NCBI GenBank assembly: GCA_037179335.1
Contig: JAKZHN010000023.1
Span: 124,001 to 188,000 of the forward strand
DNA from: Cyclaneusma minus
Taxonomy: Eukaryota > Ascomycota > Leotiomycetes > Marthamycetales > Marthamycetaceae
Length of the DNA stretch: 64,000 bases
Reading direction: 5' to 3'
The stretch's first letter is position 1; every line of letters begins with the position of its first letter. The notes under the pieces are model-generated. The model was not told the DNA's origin. It searched no databases and was given only the letters and a program-made list of their open reading frames with translations. Below are positions 37,182 through 47,539 of the stretch, piece by piece. The translations under genes were made by a program, and so were the position numbers.

Positions 37182-37650
37182 ATGGTGCCTCTCTATCAGG
37201 TCTCTGTCGAATTGCCGAATTCTCTGCTAGACCACTGCTCGACTTTCCCTCTACCAGTTCCACGCAAGCTTTACACTTCAAACCACAACTCTCGACGCCC
37301 AACGTCTCCCTCGTCCGCCAATTATTCTCTCAGTTCATCTACATCACGCCAACCACTCACTCTCTGTCGATACCCATAATACCTGTCGCTCCAATCCATC
37401 TGCCCCAGTGCCATGGTGCCTCGCCACCAGATTCCAATCAAATCGCCTGTTTCTCTTTCAGACCACTGCATCTTTTCTCCACCAGTTTCCGCGCAAGCTC
37501 CACATTCAAGACCACCCACATGATACATCCCTCAGCATCAGATCTCTCTCCCATCTCCCATTTTGCCTTCCAATTCATGATTTCATCGCCGATTACTCAA
37601 TCCCTACCCATATCCAGCACCTCTGTCGTTCCAACACTCCTATACCAATG
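37182..37650 (+). repeat. Imperfect ~231-bp tandem duplication
   Basis: Unit 1 starts ATGGTGCCTC at 37182 and unit 2 starts ATGGTGCCTC at 37413. Shared landmarks in order are AGACCACTGC, CACCAGTTYC, GCAAGCT, TTCAAGACCAC-like, CCATAATACCTGTCG/CCAGCACCTCTGTCG and CCAATCC/CCAACAC. A third unit may begin near 37640. The frames open in the two units differ, so the array is probably non-coding, although a decayed coding repeat cannot be excluded. Confidence 0.6.
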
Positions 37651-38068
37651 TGAAATTACTACCCGGCGACCGTCTCTATTTTCGGGGATTTTGCTCCGAC
37701 TCCCTCAACCTACCTCGAGCTCCTCCTCTTGCCTACCCTTCTCGCCCACTGGTATTCCCGCATTACTCCATCAGATGCCGTCTGCTTTTGATGGTTCGAG
37801 CTTTGTTGCATACCAGCCATGCATTGGCTCTACGCCAGGCGTGCCTGTGATGACAAACGTTCATAGGGGTATATTCGCTAAATTTCAGCCTCTTCCGTGT
37901 CATCAGTAGTAACTCCTGACTCCATCTAACACACATGCATCTCGTATCTCGTTAGCAGCATCTACAATCTCCTTTTTCTCCCCTCCATGCGTCCAAAATC
38001 CCACATGGCCCGAGACCTAAACCCCAACACCATTTCCTTGTTTTCTTTGCAACTCCTTCTTTTATATT
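37651..38068. other. Intergenic, 3' flank of GPI12
   Basis: Pyrimidine-rich non-coding DNA downstream of the GPI12 stop. No gene recognised. Confidence 0.35.
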
Positions 38069-39201
38069 TCACGCAATCTTCTCCAACTTCAAATCATTAA
38101 CAACCATATACCGACTCATCCCAATCCAACCCCAGCGGAACCACCTCATCTGACTAACATGCGCCCTCGTCATCGCCTCCTGTGCCCTCCTCACCTCCCC
38201 CGGCCCACTCGCAAAAAGCAATCTCGACGGATGTTCCTTCTCCCATCTCTCTTGCGCTCTTCCCTTCGTTGTCCCTTTCGCTCCCTGCAAATTCCCCCTC
38301 AGATTTTCGCCCAATTTCTCAAGTACCATCAACAGTAAACTCGTCGTCACATCCAGTATGCTGGAGTATTTGCGCACGATGTTTGTGGAAGTTATGGTGT
38401 AGAGATCGACTGGTGAGGATTTGACGGTGGTGGATGGGGAGGAAAGCGAGGAGATGAAGGCGCGGGCGCCGTGGTAGAGGGAGATGTGGTTTGGGTGGGA
38501 GGAAACGCCGTGAGCGTCGAAGGTGAGGAGGATGTCGATTGTTGCGGTTGCGGGGGTGGAGGTGGAGTTTTTGGAAGAAGAGGAGGAGGAGGCGAGGGAG
38601 GGCGCGAAGGCGGAGGTTAGGAGGGCGGAGATGGCGGGGGCGGGCCAGGTTGTGGTCATGCTGTCAGGGAAATCGCTGTGGACGAGGGGGCTTGTTAGCA
38701 TGTTTGGGTTTCAGACTTGGAGTAGCTTGGGGAGACTTGAAGCACATGGGGCTCTTGGGGATATTTGGGAGTGGTGAAGGAAATGGAGGAGGAACTTGGA
38801 AACGGGGAGACGAACGGACTATCAACCACAAACACATCATCTTCCGTCCTCAAGCCCAGGTGCATCCCACTCTTCGCCAATTCTTTCTTTCTCGTCTCGC
38901 CCAGTCCATCAGCATCTCCTGTAGCACAAATATGAGTCAACCCCTCAAGTCCTCTTCTTTTCATGCGCCATTACGAACCGCTACTTAAACACAAGATCTT
39001 AACATGATTCCCCAACGACGGATCTGTGAGAGCGAGTACAGTAGGCGCAAAGAACATGGCTTCATCGTCTGGATGCGCGATCAGGAGACAGATCCGTTTG
39101 TTGCGTATCTTGGGGAAGCGAGAGTTTATGCCCATGACTACCCAGAGCCAGGCGGTGATGAGGACGATGGGGATGGCGAGAGAGGTGTAAAGGATTTGCA
39201 T
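38069..39201 (-). CDS. GPI12: N-acetylglucosaminylphosphatidylinositol de-N-acetylase (PIG-L family)
   Basis: Second step of GPI-anchor synthesis: removes acetate from GlcNAc-PI at the endoplasmic reticulum, cytosolic face. Three exons, 39201-38979, 38918-38816 and 38675-38069, give 310 residues, the usual length. Residues 5-23 form the N-terminal membrane anchor. AHPDDE at 42-47 is the metal-binding motif, followed by LCLSSGDADGLGETRKKEL across the first junction, DSPDFPDSM across the second, and TFDAHGVSSHPNH at 160-172, the second catalytic motif. The C-terminus MRWFRWGWIGMSRYMVVN is conserved in the family. Both introns (60 and 140 bp) use the donor GTTCGT. The start at 39201 is the first ATG giving the anchor. 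Divergent from the neighbour at 39563. Confidence 0.94.
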
Positions 39202-39562
39202 TTTGGCGGTTGTTGTGAAGCGGATGGTTCCAAGAGATGCACTGATGAAAAGCTGAAGAACTGGGAAGAAACACTGTCGCAGGATTGGAAACCGTAGAAG
39301 AGAGCTGCTGAGGTTGCGACAGCGGCATTTGTTGAAGCCAGATGGCAATATTCTTGGGTATCACTTTATTCCCGACAGCTTGGGCCGGCGGGAGCGGGAT
39401 GACGCGCCGGACACGGAGGTTTCTCGCGTTACCTCGTATCGACTGCTCGTACTAGCTATTTCAACGACCCGTCTTCGATTCGGAATCTGCGCCCATTTTT
39501 CGCATTCGTCAACTGAAGCTTCCTAAAGCTCACGGATGCTTCAATCACGGTGACCAGAAACA
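39202..39562. promoter_or_regulatory. Shared divergent promoter interval
   Basis: 361 bases separate the GPI12 start (minus) from the small membrane-protein start (plus), so both genes must draw promoter elements from here. No obvious TATA box; typical of housekeeping fungal genes. Confidence 0.55.
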
Positions 39563-40381
39563 ATGGCGCGCAAGAAAGCAGGAGCTCAGACCGAAAAGGA
39601 CAGCAACGACAACACCACACCACCACCCATCCCCCTCGCCCTCCCCTCCCGCACCCCTCTCTCTCCTACCCACGAAACCCTCCTCGAAATCGCCGAAAAG
39701 CAACAACTCTTTCAGCGCGCCGCCGCCCATCCTTCATCCAAGTCCTCCTCTTCCTCCGCCAAATCCCCATCGAATTCCTCCAATCCCTCTTCCGCCAGAT
39801 CCGGAACCGAAAATGAAGACGACGACGGACCCCTCATCGGCCGCTTCGCCGAATCCATCCTCTGGTCAATCTCCCTGACCATGATCCATTTTACGCTGGA
39901 CGTCCTCGTGCAGCACCAATACGCCGTCGCGCTGGAATTTCGTCCGTTGATCACGCGCAGTCTGACTGCTTTTCCGGCCTTTTGGCTGTTTTTGTATATG
40001 CTGCATCCGCATCCTGCGCCATCGTTTCTTGTTCCGAGCTTTCCTTCTCCGCCGCCGTCTTCCTCCTCCTCTTCGAATACGCCAAATAATTCAAGCAGTA
40101 AGAAAGACGGGAATGAGGGAAATGGAATAGAGGGAAATGAGAGATATTGGAAACTGATGCATTGGGCACACCAAAGCATATTTTTTGCAGGGAGTACGGC
40201 GGCAGGGGCTTATTTGGCCAGGATAACGAACTTGTATGGATATTATGCGGTTATGAAACAGGCGCCGCCGGTTGGTGTGTTGTGGATTTGGGCAGTGGTG
40301 GAACTGGATTTGGGGTGGGCGGTGGCGAGTTTGCTGGCGACGGGGGGGTATATGTGGTGGAATGGGTATGGGTATTGGTGA
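39563..40381 (+). CDS. Small fungal four-helix membrane protein (DUF7719-like)
   Basis: Single-exon protein of 272 residues. A low-complexity Ser/Pro N-terminus (1-85) and an acidic patch ENEDDD precede hydrophobic segments at about 91-123 (LIGRFAESILWSISLTMIHF), 132-152, 198-225 and 238-268. Between helices 2 and 3 is a Pro/Ser/Asn loop. The phrases SLTMIHFTLDVLVQHQYAV and a Trp/Gly/Tyr-rich C-terminus resemble what I recall of the fungal DUF7719 family, whose function is unknown. Membrane location in the secretory pathway is inference. Divergent from GPI12. Confidence 0.75.
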   Translation: MARKKAGAQTEKDSNDNTTPPPIPLALPSRTPLSPTHETLLEIAEKQQLFQRAAAHPSSKSSSSSAKSPSNSSNPSSARSGTENEDDDGPLIGRFAESILWSISLTMIHFTLDVLVQHQYAVALEFRPLITRSLTAFPAFWLFLYMLHPHPAPSFLVPSFPSPPPSSSSSSNTPNNSSSKKDGNEGNGIEGNERYWKLMHWAHQSIFFAGSTAAGAYLARITNLYGYYAVMKQAPPVGVLWIWAVVELDLGWAVASLLATGGYMWWNGYGYW

Positions 40382-41180
40382 TGTTGGCGGTTGTCTAGGC
40401 AGAGACGTCCAAGAGTAGAACTGAAGCATAGATGAGGAATTGAAGCATAGATGAGGCAAGGAGTAAGGTGTCTTTGGGCGTATAGCATTGCAGGAGTATA
40501 GGGCACAAAAGATATGCTTCTAGCGAACGACAAAAAGGAAACAACAAATATGAAAGGAAACCCCAGGAAGTTTGTCTCTAAGAACACAAGCATAGTACAG
40601 TGCCACCACGAGAAGTTTTCATGTGGTTCACTTTCACTTATAAGAGCCTGATTGATGATTTAACGGCGAAGAGCAATCACTTCAAGTTCCTCTTTGCCAA
40701 AGATTTGTGCATATCTAATAATTAATAAATCACTGCTGCAGCTTTTCATGTTTCAAATTTATTTCTGATCACCAGTTTATTCACTCGTGACTTGATCCAT
40801 TCCTAGGATTGAAGTCAGTAACGTAGAGTAGACTATCCCCAGACATTGTCTATGTCGTTGTCGTTACCAAAAACTTGAGATCTACGGGCCCGCATGCTGC
40901 ATACATGTATGTACATAGTGCGTGCAGACACCTTTTGTGCCGCCGTGATTAGTGATCGTGGCCATCTGCAAGAAAAACGAACTGTGTCTTTTCTGGATTT
41001 CTCATCCGACTGTTTTCAGTGCACCTCCCTTTTTCACGCCTTTCTTCGTCGTTCCTCATGTGTACCTTCCTCCATCGCACCTTCCACATTTCCCTCCACT
41101 TCAAAACCTTAAATCTGCACATCTCCGCCACAATACAAGCACACCTCAACCGCCCGCTAACGGGCGGTGATACCCACTAT
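40382..41180. other. Intergenic with a 19-bp tandem duplication and a hairpin
   Basis: No gene. AACTGAAGCATAGATGAGG (40419-40437) is followed head-to-tail by a copy with one change (40438-40456). A perfect GC-rich inverted repeat ACCGCCCG-CTAA-CGGGCGGT at 41149-41168 lies 12 bases before the tRNA-Tyr gene. Confidence 0.5.
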
Positions 41181-41267
41181 CCCTCGGTAGTTTAGTTGGT
41201 TATAGCGTCGGACTGTAATGGCTTCCAGCTCATCCGAATGTCACCGGTTCGACTCCGGTCTGAGGGA
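41181..41267 (+). tRNA. tRNA-Tyr(GTA) with 13-nt intron
   Basis: Acceptor arm CCCTCGG/CTGAGGG (one G-U pair) with discriminator A, D arm TAGTTTAGTTGGTTATA, T arm CACCGGTTCGACTCCGGT. The anticodon stem TCGGA/TCCGA holds the GTA anticodon at 41215-41217. A 13-nt intron (41219-41231) lies one base 3' of the anticodon, the eukaryotic position; tRNA-Tyr genes normally carry an intron. A T-run follows at about 41292. Confidence 0.95.
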
Positions 41268-41298
41268 ATTCACTTTGTGAACAACACTATCTTTTCTA

Positions 41299-41372
41299 TC
41301 CTCCGTGGCGCAATTGGCTAGCGCGTTCGACTGTTAATCGAGAGGTTGGTGGTTCGAGCCCACCCGGGGGAG
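41299..41372 (+). tRNA. tRNA-Asn(GTT)
   Basis: 74 bases, acceptor TCCTCCG/CGGGGGA with one U-G pair and discriminator G, anticodon GTT at 41333-41335 in the loop of stem TTCGA/TCGAG, T arm GGTGGTTCGAGCCCACC. No intron. A pol III terminator run of T follows. Confidence 0.95.
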
Positions 41373-41877
41373 AAATGTTATTTTTATGTTTTTAGAGAGT
41401 GTAGGATATTGGAAAGTGTCTGGCAATAAGATTATCGTTTTGAGGGGTCATTTCTTTATGAAGAAATGAGGATTCTGGCATGTTCCTTTAGCCTGTTTCC
41501 ATTTTCGCATACTGGTGACATTGAAGAAATTGAGATCAGGATAAGTCGTGTAACCTTGCTTTTTTGCAGGTCCAGTTGCTTCTTCAGAGCTCAGAAACGG
41601 AAAATCTAGGGCTTGGAAATATGTGTTTACAAGGTCACAGATATAATTCCAGGCTGACAAACCGAGTGCGTAAATGTGCAATAAAACCACCAGGCAGAAG
41701 ATTCGTTTCTGCCCGTTCTGCCGGGCTCAGCCCTAACCCAGCCAAAAAAAGGGGGGGGGGGGGGGGCACTGCCACCAGAAGCCCAATCAAAAAATTCGTA
41801 AAACCCCAGGACTCTCGTGGACTCTCCGGTATCAAAATGATGGATGGTGGGAACAGAAGGGCCAAAAAATGATGAGC
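41373..41877. other. Intergenic with an A7-G16 homopolymer
   Basis: No gene. Seven A then sixteen G at 41744-41766, a site prone to slippage and assembly error. The T-run for the minus-strand tRNA-Ser lies at its right end. Confidence 0.5.
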
Positions 41878-41959
41878 CGACAGGACAGAGATTCGAACTC
41901 TGGCACGCGAACGTATGTGATTTCTAATCACACTCCTTGGACCACTCGGACATCCTGCC
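41878..41959 (-). tRNA. tRNA-Ser(AGA)
   Basis: 82 bases on the minus strand: acceptor GGCAGGA/TCCTGTC (one G-U), long variable arm TACGTTCGCGT typical of class II tRNAs, anticodon stem TGTGA/TCACA with loop TTAGAAA, giving AGA. T arm AGAGTTCGAATCTCT. No intron. Followed on its strand by a run of Ts. Confidence 0.94.
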
Positions 41960-42605
41960 ATGTTACTATTGATGGTATAACGAAGCGCTGATAAGGCTTT
42001 ACAGTTCCTGCGATTCGTCGATTTTTCGGGAATTTTCCAGATATTTTTCAGTTAAAGACAGATTTTTGTGCATTTTGATCGCCCTTTGGTTTGGCTTTTG
42101 TCTTTTAGTAAGAAAGGACTTGCTAAAACAGAAGACTCGCTGCAGAAGTGTCTGTGTTCAAGTCTCTCTTTGGCTGGTATACTTGGAGGGAAAGTTGGAA
42201 AACTTCAAGCTGGCTATAGGTTACTTGGTAGAAAATTAAGAGAACAGGCGGAAATAAGATTTGGTGACTTGATGACAGAAACCGAGGAAGTGTTTGCGGT
42301 TAGATATCCATGGAGTGCTTTCCCAAATGGCGTCAAATCAGTGAGATGCTGTATGTTGGTGGTCCAAAATTCCTGGCCTTCCGCCACTCTCACCACGACT
42401 CCCATCACAACCATTCCCACCACAAACCAAATCTCTCAAAGCCAACTGGACATATACCACAAGTAGCATACAGTACTTTCACTACATTCGCCATCTTGAC
42501 CTTCCCCCAAAGGATGTCCAAAACATTCCCACCTCGCCCCCCTCGCCCCCGCTCTTCTCCCCAAATCCCACACACTCTTCCATCAAACAAAGCACAAAAA
42601 AACCC
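41960..42605. other. Intergenic, nothing assignable
   Basis: Normal-composition DNA between tRNA-Ser and tRNA-Glu. Several frames of 70-130 codons are open on both strands but none shows a motif. Confidence 0.35.
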
Positions 42606-42695
42606 TCCGAACTGGTGTATCGGTAACATATCCGCCTCTCATCTACTGTAGAGATCAGTCCGCGGTTGCGCGGGGTTCGACTCCCCGGTTCGGAA
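42606..42695 (+). tRNA. tRNA-Glu(CTC) with 19-nt intron
   Basis: Perfect acceptor TCCGAAC/GTTCGGA, discriminator A, T arm CGGGGTTCGACTCCCCG. The anticodon loop gives CTC at 42638-42640. A 19-nt insert (42642-42660) just after base 37 is read as an intron because removing it restores a 71-nt tRNA-Glu. Anticodon stem CCGC/GCGG is sound except its outer pair (T-T). A TTTT terminator follows. Confidence 0.88.
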
Positions 42696-43789
42696 ATTAC
42701 TCTTTTGGAGTTTTCGTCAAATTTTTTGATCAATTGTGTGTGCCCTGCCATGTTCTTCTCCACCTGCTAGCAGAGCCGAAAAGCCACTAGCTTGTTTTTG
42801 GTAAGGCCTTGGGAAAATAAGGTCGGACCGAGGGAAGAACCTGGGCGGTTTGGTTGTGGGTCTGACTCGTGAGGAAAACCACGGTTTTGCCGGTGTGGAT
42901 TGATTTCAATGAACTACCAGAAGTCCAGAACCCAGGGGCCAGCTGACAGCGAAGGACCGTGGTTATGCCGAAAAAGCTCAGACATGGACCATGATGTGGA
43001 GATATAAGAGAAAATATTGCAGTGGAGTGACTTTGGAGAAAAAACGAAGAGGGAAGAAAAATTCGAAAGAGTGTGGATTGATGAAAAAGAATGAAAAGAG
43101 AAAAGTAAAGGGTCATGCATGGAAGGTTGGAGCGAATGAGTGAGTGTGTATTTGAAATGGAAGATTGAATTTGAAGTTGAAGTGAGAAAGGATGATAGAT
43201 AATGAGTCCGATAGTCGAGGGGGCACGGAAATTGTAAATATAAGTTTATGTTTTCCAATACATGGCATGATGAAGCTTGGATATGAGGTGACCGTGAGCG
43301 CGAACAAGTTACAAAACTTAATCAAAATCAAATTCTTCTATAAATTGTGACCTATCTGGATTCTATTTTCAGAACAGAATCAGGTACCCAGGGTGCCCCA
43401 ATAGCTTCATGTTGATATAGGAATAGGTTTCGAAATAGCGAACTTCGAACTTGACTGCTTGAGATAAACCTAGAAATGCCAGATACTCGCGGGCTTTATA
43501 TTTAAAGATCTTGAAATTCGATTACAATTATACGATGATGGATAATATTGAATATTAATTCTCCGAGTATTCAAATATCTTGCACGGCCACGGGCATATG
43601 TAGTAATATATCAACCCTCAGTTCTAAGAAATGCCGAAAGTCGGCAAGTAAAAATTCTCACAAAAATGGAGAAATCCGAACACGCCAGCATCAAGATTTT
43701 TGACACGCAACCTGAATGGGCGAAGACGAAAAACGAACTCGAGTCTCGGCGTGTGACGGTGAACGTGAAGTTCTCAGATCTGGCTGGAA
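42696..43789. other. Intergenic, nothing assignable
   Basis: Increasingly AT-rich but not RIP-like DNA. Short frames on both strands have no motif. A 67-codon + frame at 43666-43869 runs into the MITE arm and is not credible as a gene. Confidence 0.35.
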
Positions 43790-43791
43790 TA

Positions 43792-43905
43792 CAGTGGGTG
43801 GAAAAAAGTCTGAATACGGTCTATAGTCTCCGCTGGATTGCGAATATTCCAAATAACCAGAAATATTAGTAATTAGGAATATTCCAAATGCTTTGGAATA
43901 TTTAC
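43792..43905. mobile_element. Left part of a Tc1/mariner-type MITE split by the copia insertion
   Basis: Starts CAGTGGGTGGAAAAAA after a TA (43790-43791). The right end of the same element, CCCACTG followed by TA (54303-54311), lies beyond the inserted retrotransposon. Together the two parts make about 175 bp. The arms are inverted copies sharing the CAGTGGG-GGAAAAAA end and the TCTGAATAC-GTCTA-AGT block. TA duplications and short CAGT ends fit Tc1/mariner. An 11-bp inverted repeat AATATTCCAAA/TTTGGAATATT at 43879-43903 lies at the insertion point. No coding capacity. Confidence 0.75.
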
Positions 43906-44095
43906 TATTGAGAGATGGGTGCAATGGCAGCCACCGTAGAGTAGCCATCACGTATAGCTAGACCCAAAAGAGACTAGCGTCCGCACAGTAAAAATATTTT
44001 TATTTCGGACTCTCCAGCTATTTTAGTTTTTTTAAGCATAATACAATGTTTTTTACACTTTTATTCTATACCCTTATATCCATTTATTTCCAATA
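43906..44095 (+). repeat. 5' LTR of copia copy B
   Basis: 190 bp. The outer half is nearly unmutated (GGCAGCCACCGTAGAGTAGCCATCACG) while the inner half, from about 44015, is AT-converted. Counterpart of 54054-54243. Confidence 0.9.
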
Positions 44096-46149
44096 AATTA
44101 TAAATCCGGGATTGCATAAGCTTTTGAATAATTAATTAATATTATTTTTAAATAAATTTGTATTTTAGCAAATTTTTTTTCTAACACCATAATTTATTAC
44201 AAAATAATTGAAATTAATATAAAAATCTCTTTGTGTTTATTCTTTTGCCAATATTATTATAATATTTTATAAAATTGATTAAAATCAATAAAAAAATCTC
44301 TTTATAATTTACTTGGCCAATTTAAAGGCCATTTTGCCAATTGTTTTTAAAAACTAAATAAAAGCTTTTATAATAAGTTTTTTTATTACTTTTCCTTTTT
44401 TTTAGCCAATTGCTTTTATTTTTATATTTGCCAATATATTGAATAATAAGAAAATTAAAAAAGCATTTTGATGCAATAAAGAATCAATTATAAAATCTGG
44501 TTTTGCAATATAAAAATCCGTTTTAATAAAAAAAAATTATTATTAAAAAACCATTTTTAAATATATTGGCATTGCTTTTGCTTTTAAAATTACTAATAAA
44601 AATAGCGCATTTTTCGCTAAATTTAGTATTTTAAAAATCAATTTGAAATATATATTTTTTGCTATATTAATTAAAAATTAAATTAATAAATTTAGCAATA
44701 AATTTAAAAAACAAATTATTGGCCAAAGCAAAAGGGCTATTCTAAATATTAAAAACGCAAAAAAAATAAAGAAAACCAAGGCCAAAGCTATTAGTTTTTT
44801 ATTTGAAAGTCTTTTTAATAATAATAAATCCTTTTTTTTAAAATTATAATATTGGTAAAAATTTATAAAATTATTTTTTAAAAAGATATATATAATTTAA
44901 TATTATTTTTAATTTAATATATATTATTAAAATTTTTTTTTTATTTGGAGCAAAAATATTATTATTCGCTTTATTAAAAATAAATTTCGCGAGCTCCAAT
45001 ATAAATTAGTATTTGCTAATAAATTTTACACCGATGCTTATAGTAAAACAATTTTTAGCCAAGCCTTTTTTAATAATTATATTATTATAATTAAAAATTT
45101 TATATTTATTAATGTTATAATTAAAATTAAAAACAAATCAAAAAAAAAATTAAAAATAGCGTATATTAATTGCCAATAGCAAAAACTACATTTTTGCTGC
45201 CAAAATCAAAAAGCGATTTTAGCAAAATAAAATTAATAAATTTGATTTTTGCAATTTTTGCAATAGCGCTTATTTTATTTGCTATTATTTTTAAAAAAAA
45301 TCTATATTAATTTTTTTTGCTAATTAATATTTAATATATAATTTTAAATTTCTTTTCAAAATAAAATTTTATAATTATTGCTTTCGCTTCCGCTCCAATG
45401 TTTCTAAATATTACTATTGCTTTTTTTTTACTATATATTTTTAAAATAAATTTGCTATAATAATGCGAAAAACAAAACTCGCTTTGCTAATAAATTTGGC
45501 TATAAAAAATCCAGCGGCTACGCCGCTAAAATTAATAACGACTTTAAAAATAACAATATTGCCAAACTTTTATTTAATTTAAAAAGAAATTGCTTATATT
45601 AGCTATAAGCTAATTGATAAAGCCATTTTTTTATTTAGGCTTTAAATACTAGAGTATTATTATGTATATTTAATTAATGCTTTTTTTTAAATAATTAAAA
45701 AAATACTATAAGCTATTTATTAAAATATTGCAAAAATTAAATATTTAAACGGATTATTATTATTTTTAAGAAATACTTTTTTTATTTTAAAATTTAAAAT
45801 TAATTTAATTTCGCGCCAAAAACTATATATAACTAGCTTATTAAATTACTTTAATAAAAACAAATTTATAAAAATAAATTGGATAATTAAATTATTAGCG
45901 CAATTATAAATTATAGATTTTATATTGTATTTAATATAAATTAAAAATATAAAAAACTACGTTTTTATTGCGAAATCAAATACTATTATAATTAATACTT
46001 TTTTTGTAATTTCTTTCCCTTTTTAAAAATTTAAAAATTGTATGCTTTTTAATTTTTTTTAATTTATATTATAAAAAACTCTGCCACCTCGATAATACTA
46101 TAATTGGCAATATTTATAAAATTACTATATTAGCAAAGCCTATTAAAAT

Positions 46150-46357
46150 TATTGGGATAGCTAGGATAGTCGAAACCGGTCGGAGCATATAGGTGCCACG
46201 TGCCAATTAACGCTTAATACGGGCGCTAGCTAGCGCGGTTGAAAAGCGCTTTTAAATTTTTAAAATTCAAAAGCGCGCCTTTTTCCTTTTTTTTAAATAA
46301 ATATAATATTATAAATATTTTACTACGAATATAAAATCCCGAATTTTATAAATTCAA
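46150..46357 (+). repeat. 5' LTR of the nested element
   Basis: About 208 bp. It contains the perfect 14-bp palindrome GCGCTAGCTAGCGC at 46223-46236, also intact in the right LTR at 50687-50700. Confidence 0.78.
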
Positions 46358-47539
46358 TACTAATTAATTGTTCTTTTTATAAAAACAATAAATTGGCAAA
46401 ATTTAATTTAAAAAAAATACCTTTGCTTAGGAAAAGCCTATTTTATTTTATAAAACTTTATGCTAAAAACAGTTGAAGCAATTTGCTTATTTGAAAATTA
46501 TGCCTATGCAAAATCTCTATATAATTATAAAATTTAAAATAGCCATTATTCAACAGCAATTTTAAATTAATACCAAATATAATAAAAATAATAATTATAT
46601 CAATAAATTTAAGCAATTTAATAATGAAAACTCCAAAAGAATATTTAAATTTAAACTTTGGAAATTATTTAAATTCCAGAAATTCTTTTAATTTAAAAAG
46701 AATTTATTAAAAATATAAATGCTGGATTTATTTTAAATTAATCTGCAAATTATAAAAGAATATCCTTAAAAACATAGCTATATATTAAAAGAAAAATAGC
46801 CAAAAAGGCTGGCAAATCTTATTCCAAATTAGATTTTAGGAATTTTATTATAAAAATAAAATAATTAAAATAATATTTTTTACCAGCCTTAATAATTCAA
46901 AATTATATAATAAAAAGAAATATAATAAAAAAACTCAAAGTTTTAATTTTTGTATTTAGTGTTTTAAAAAAATTAATATCTAATATATTATAAATATATT
47001 AGCAAATAACGCAATATTCCATATTTGCATTAAATAAAATCAGAAATAATTTTCCGCCAAATTAACGCCAAATTTATGCTAATAAACAAATACCATTTTT
47101 TACGCTTGGATTTTTAAATTCCGCTATAATAATAATAAAAATTTATAAAATTATATTAAATACTGGAGCTTTTGGTACTTCTATAATTGGCTATTTTTAA
47201 TTTTAAGCCTTATTTTAGCAAATACCGAAATTAATGCTAAATAAATCCAAAGCTGAAAAAGCCAAAATTATTTTTGAAAAAGGAAAATTCACTATTTTTA
47301 AAATGGCTATTATTTTTTATTTCTTTTAAAGCTATAGAATTTTATATTTATAATAATAATATATCAGCTTTAATATGCTTGCAAAATTTTAAAAAATTAC
47401 AAATTATATTTAATAATATTGGAAATTATATAATATAAAAATACTTTAAATAGCCAATTAAAAGGAAATTTAGCTATTTATAATTTTTTATTAAGCCAAA
47501 ATTAATTATTAAAAGTAAATGAAATTATTTTATAAAGTT

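Noticed and set aside
37182..37909. Coding gene over the tandem units
   Set aside because: The open frame differs between the two units and stops interrupt it; no domain seen.
43666..43869. 67-aa + frame near the MITE
   Set aside because: Runs into the MITE inverted arm, ends before the copia; no homology recognised.
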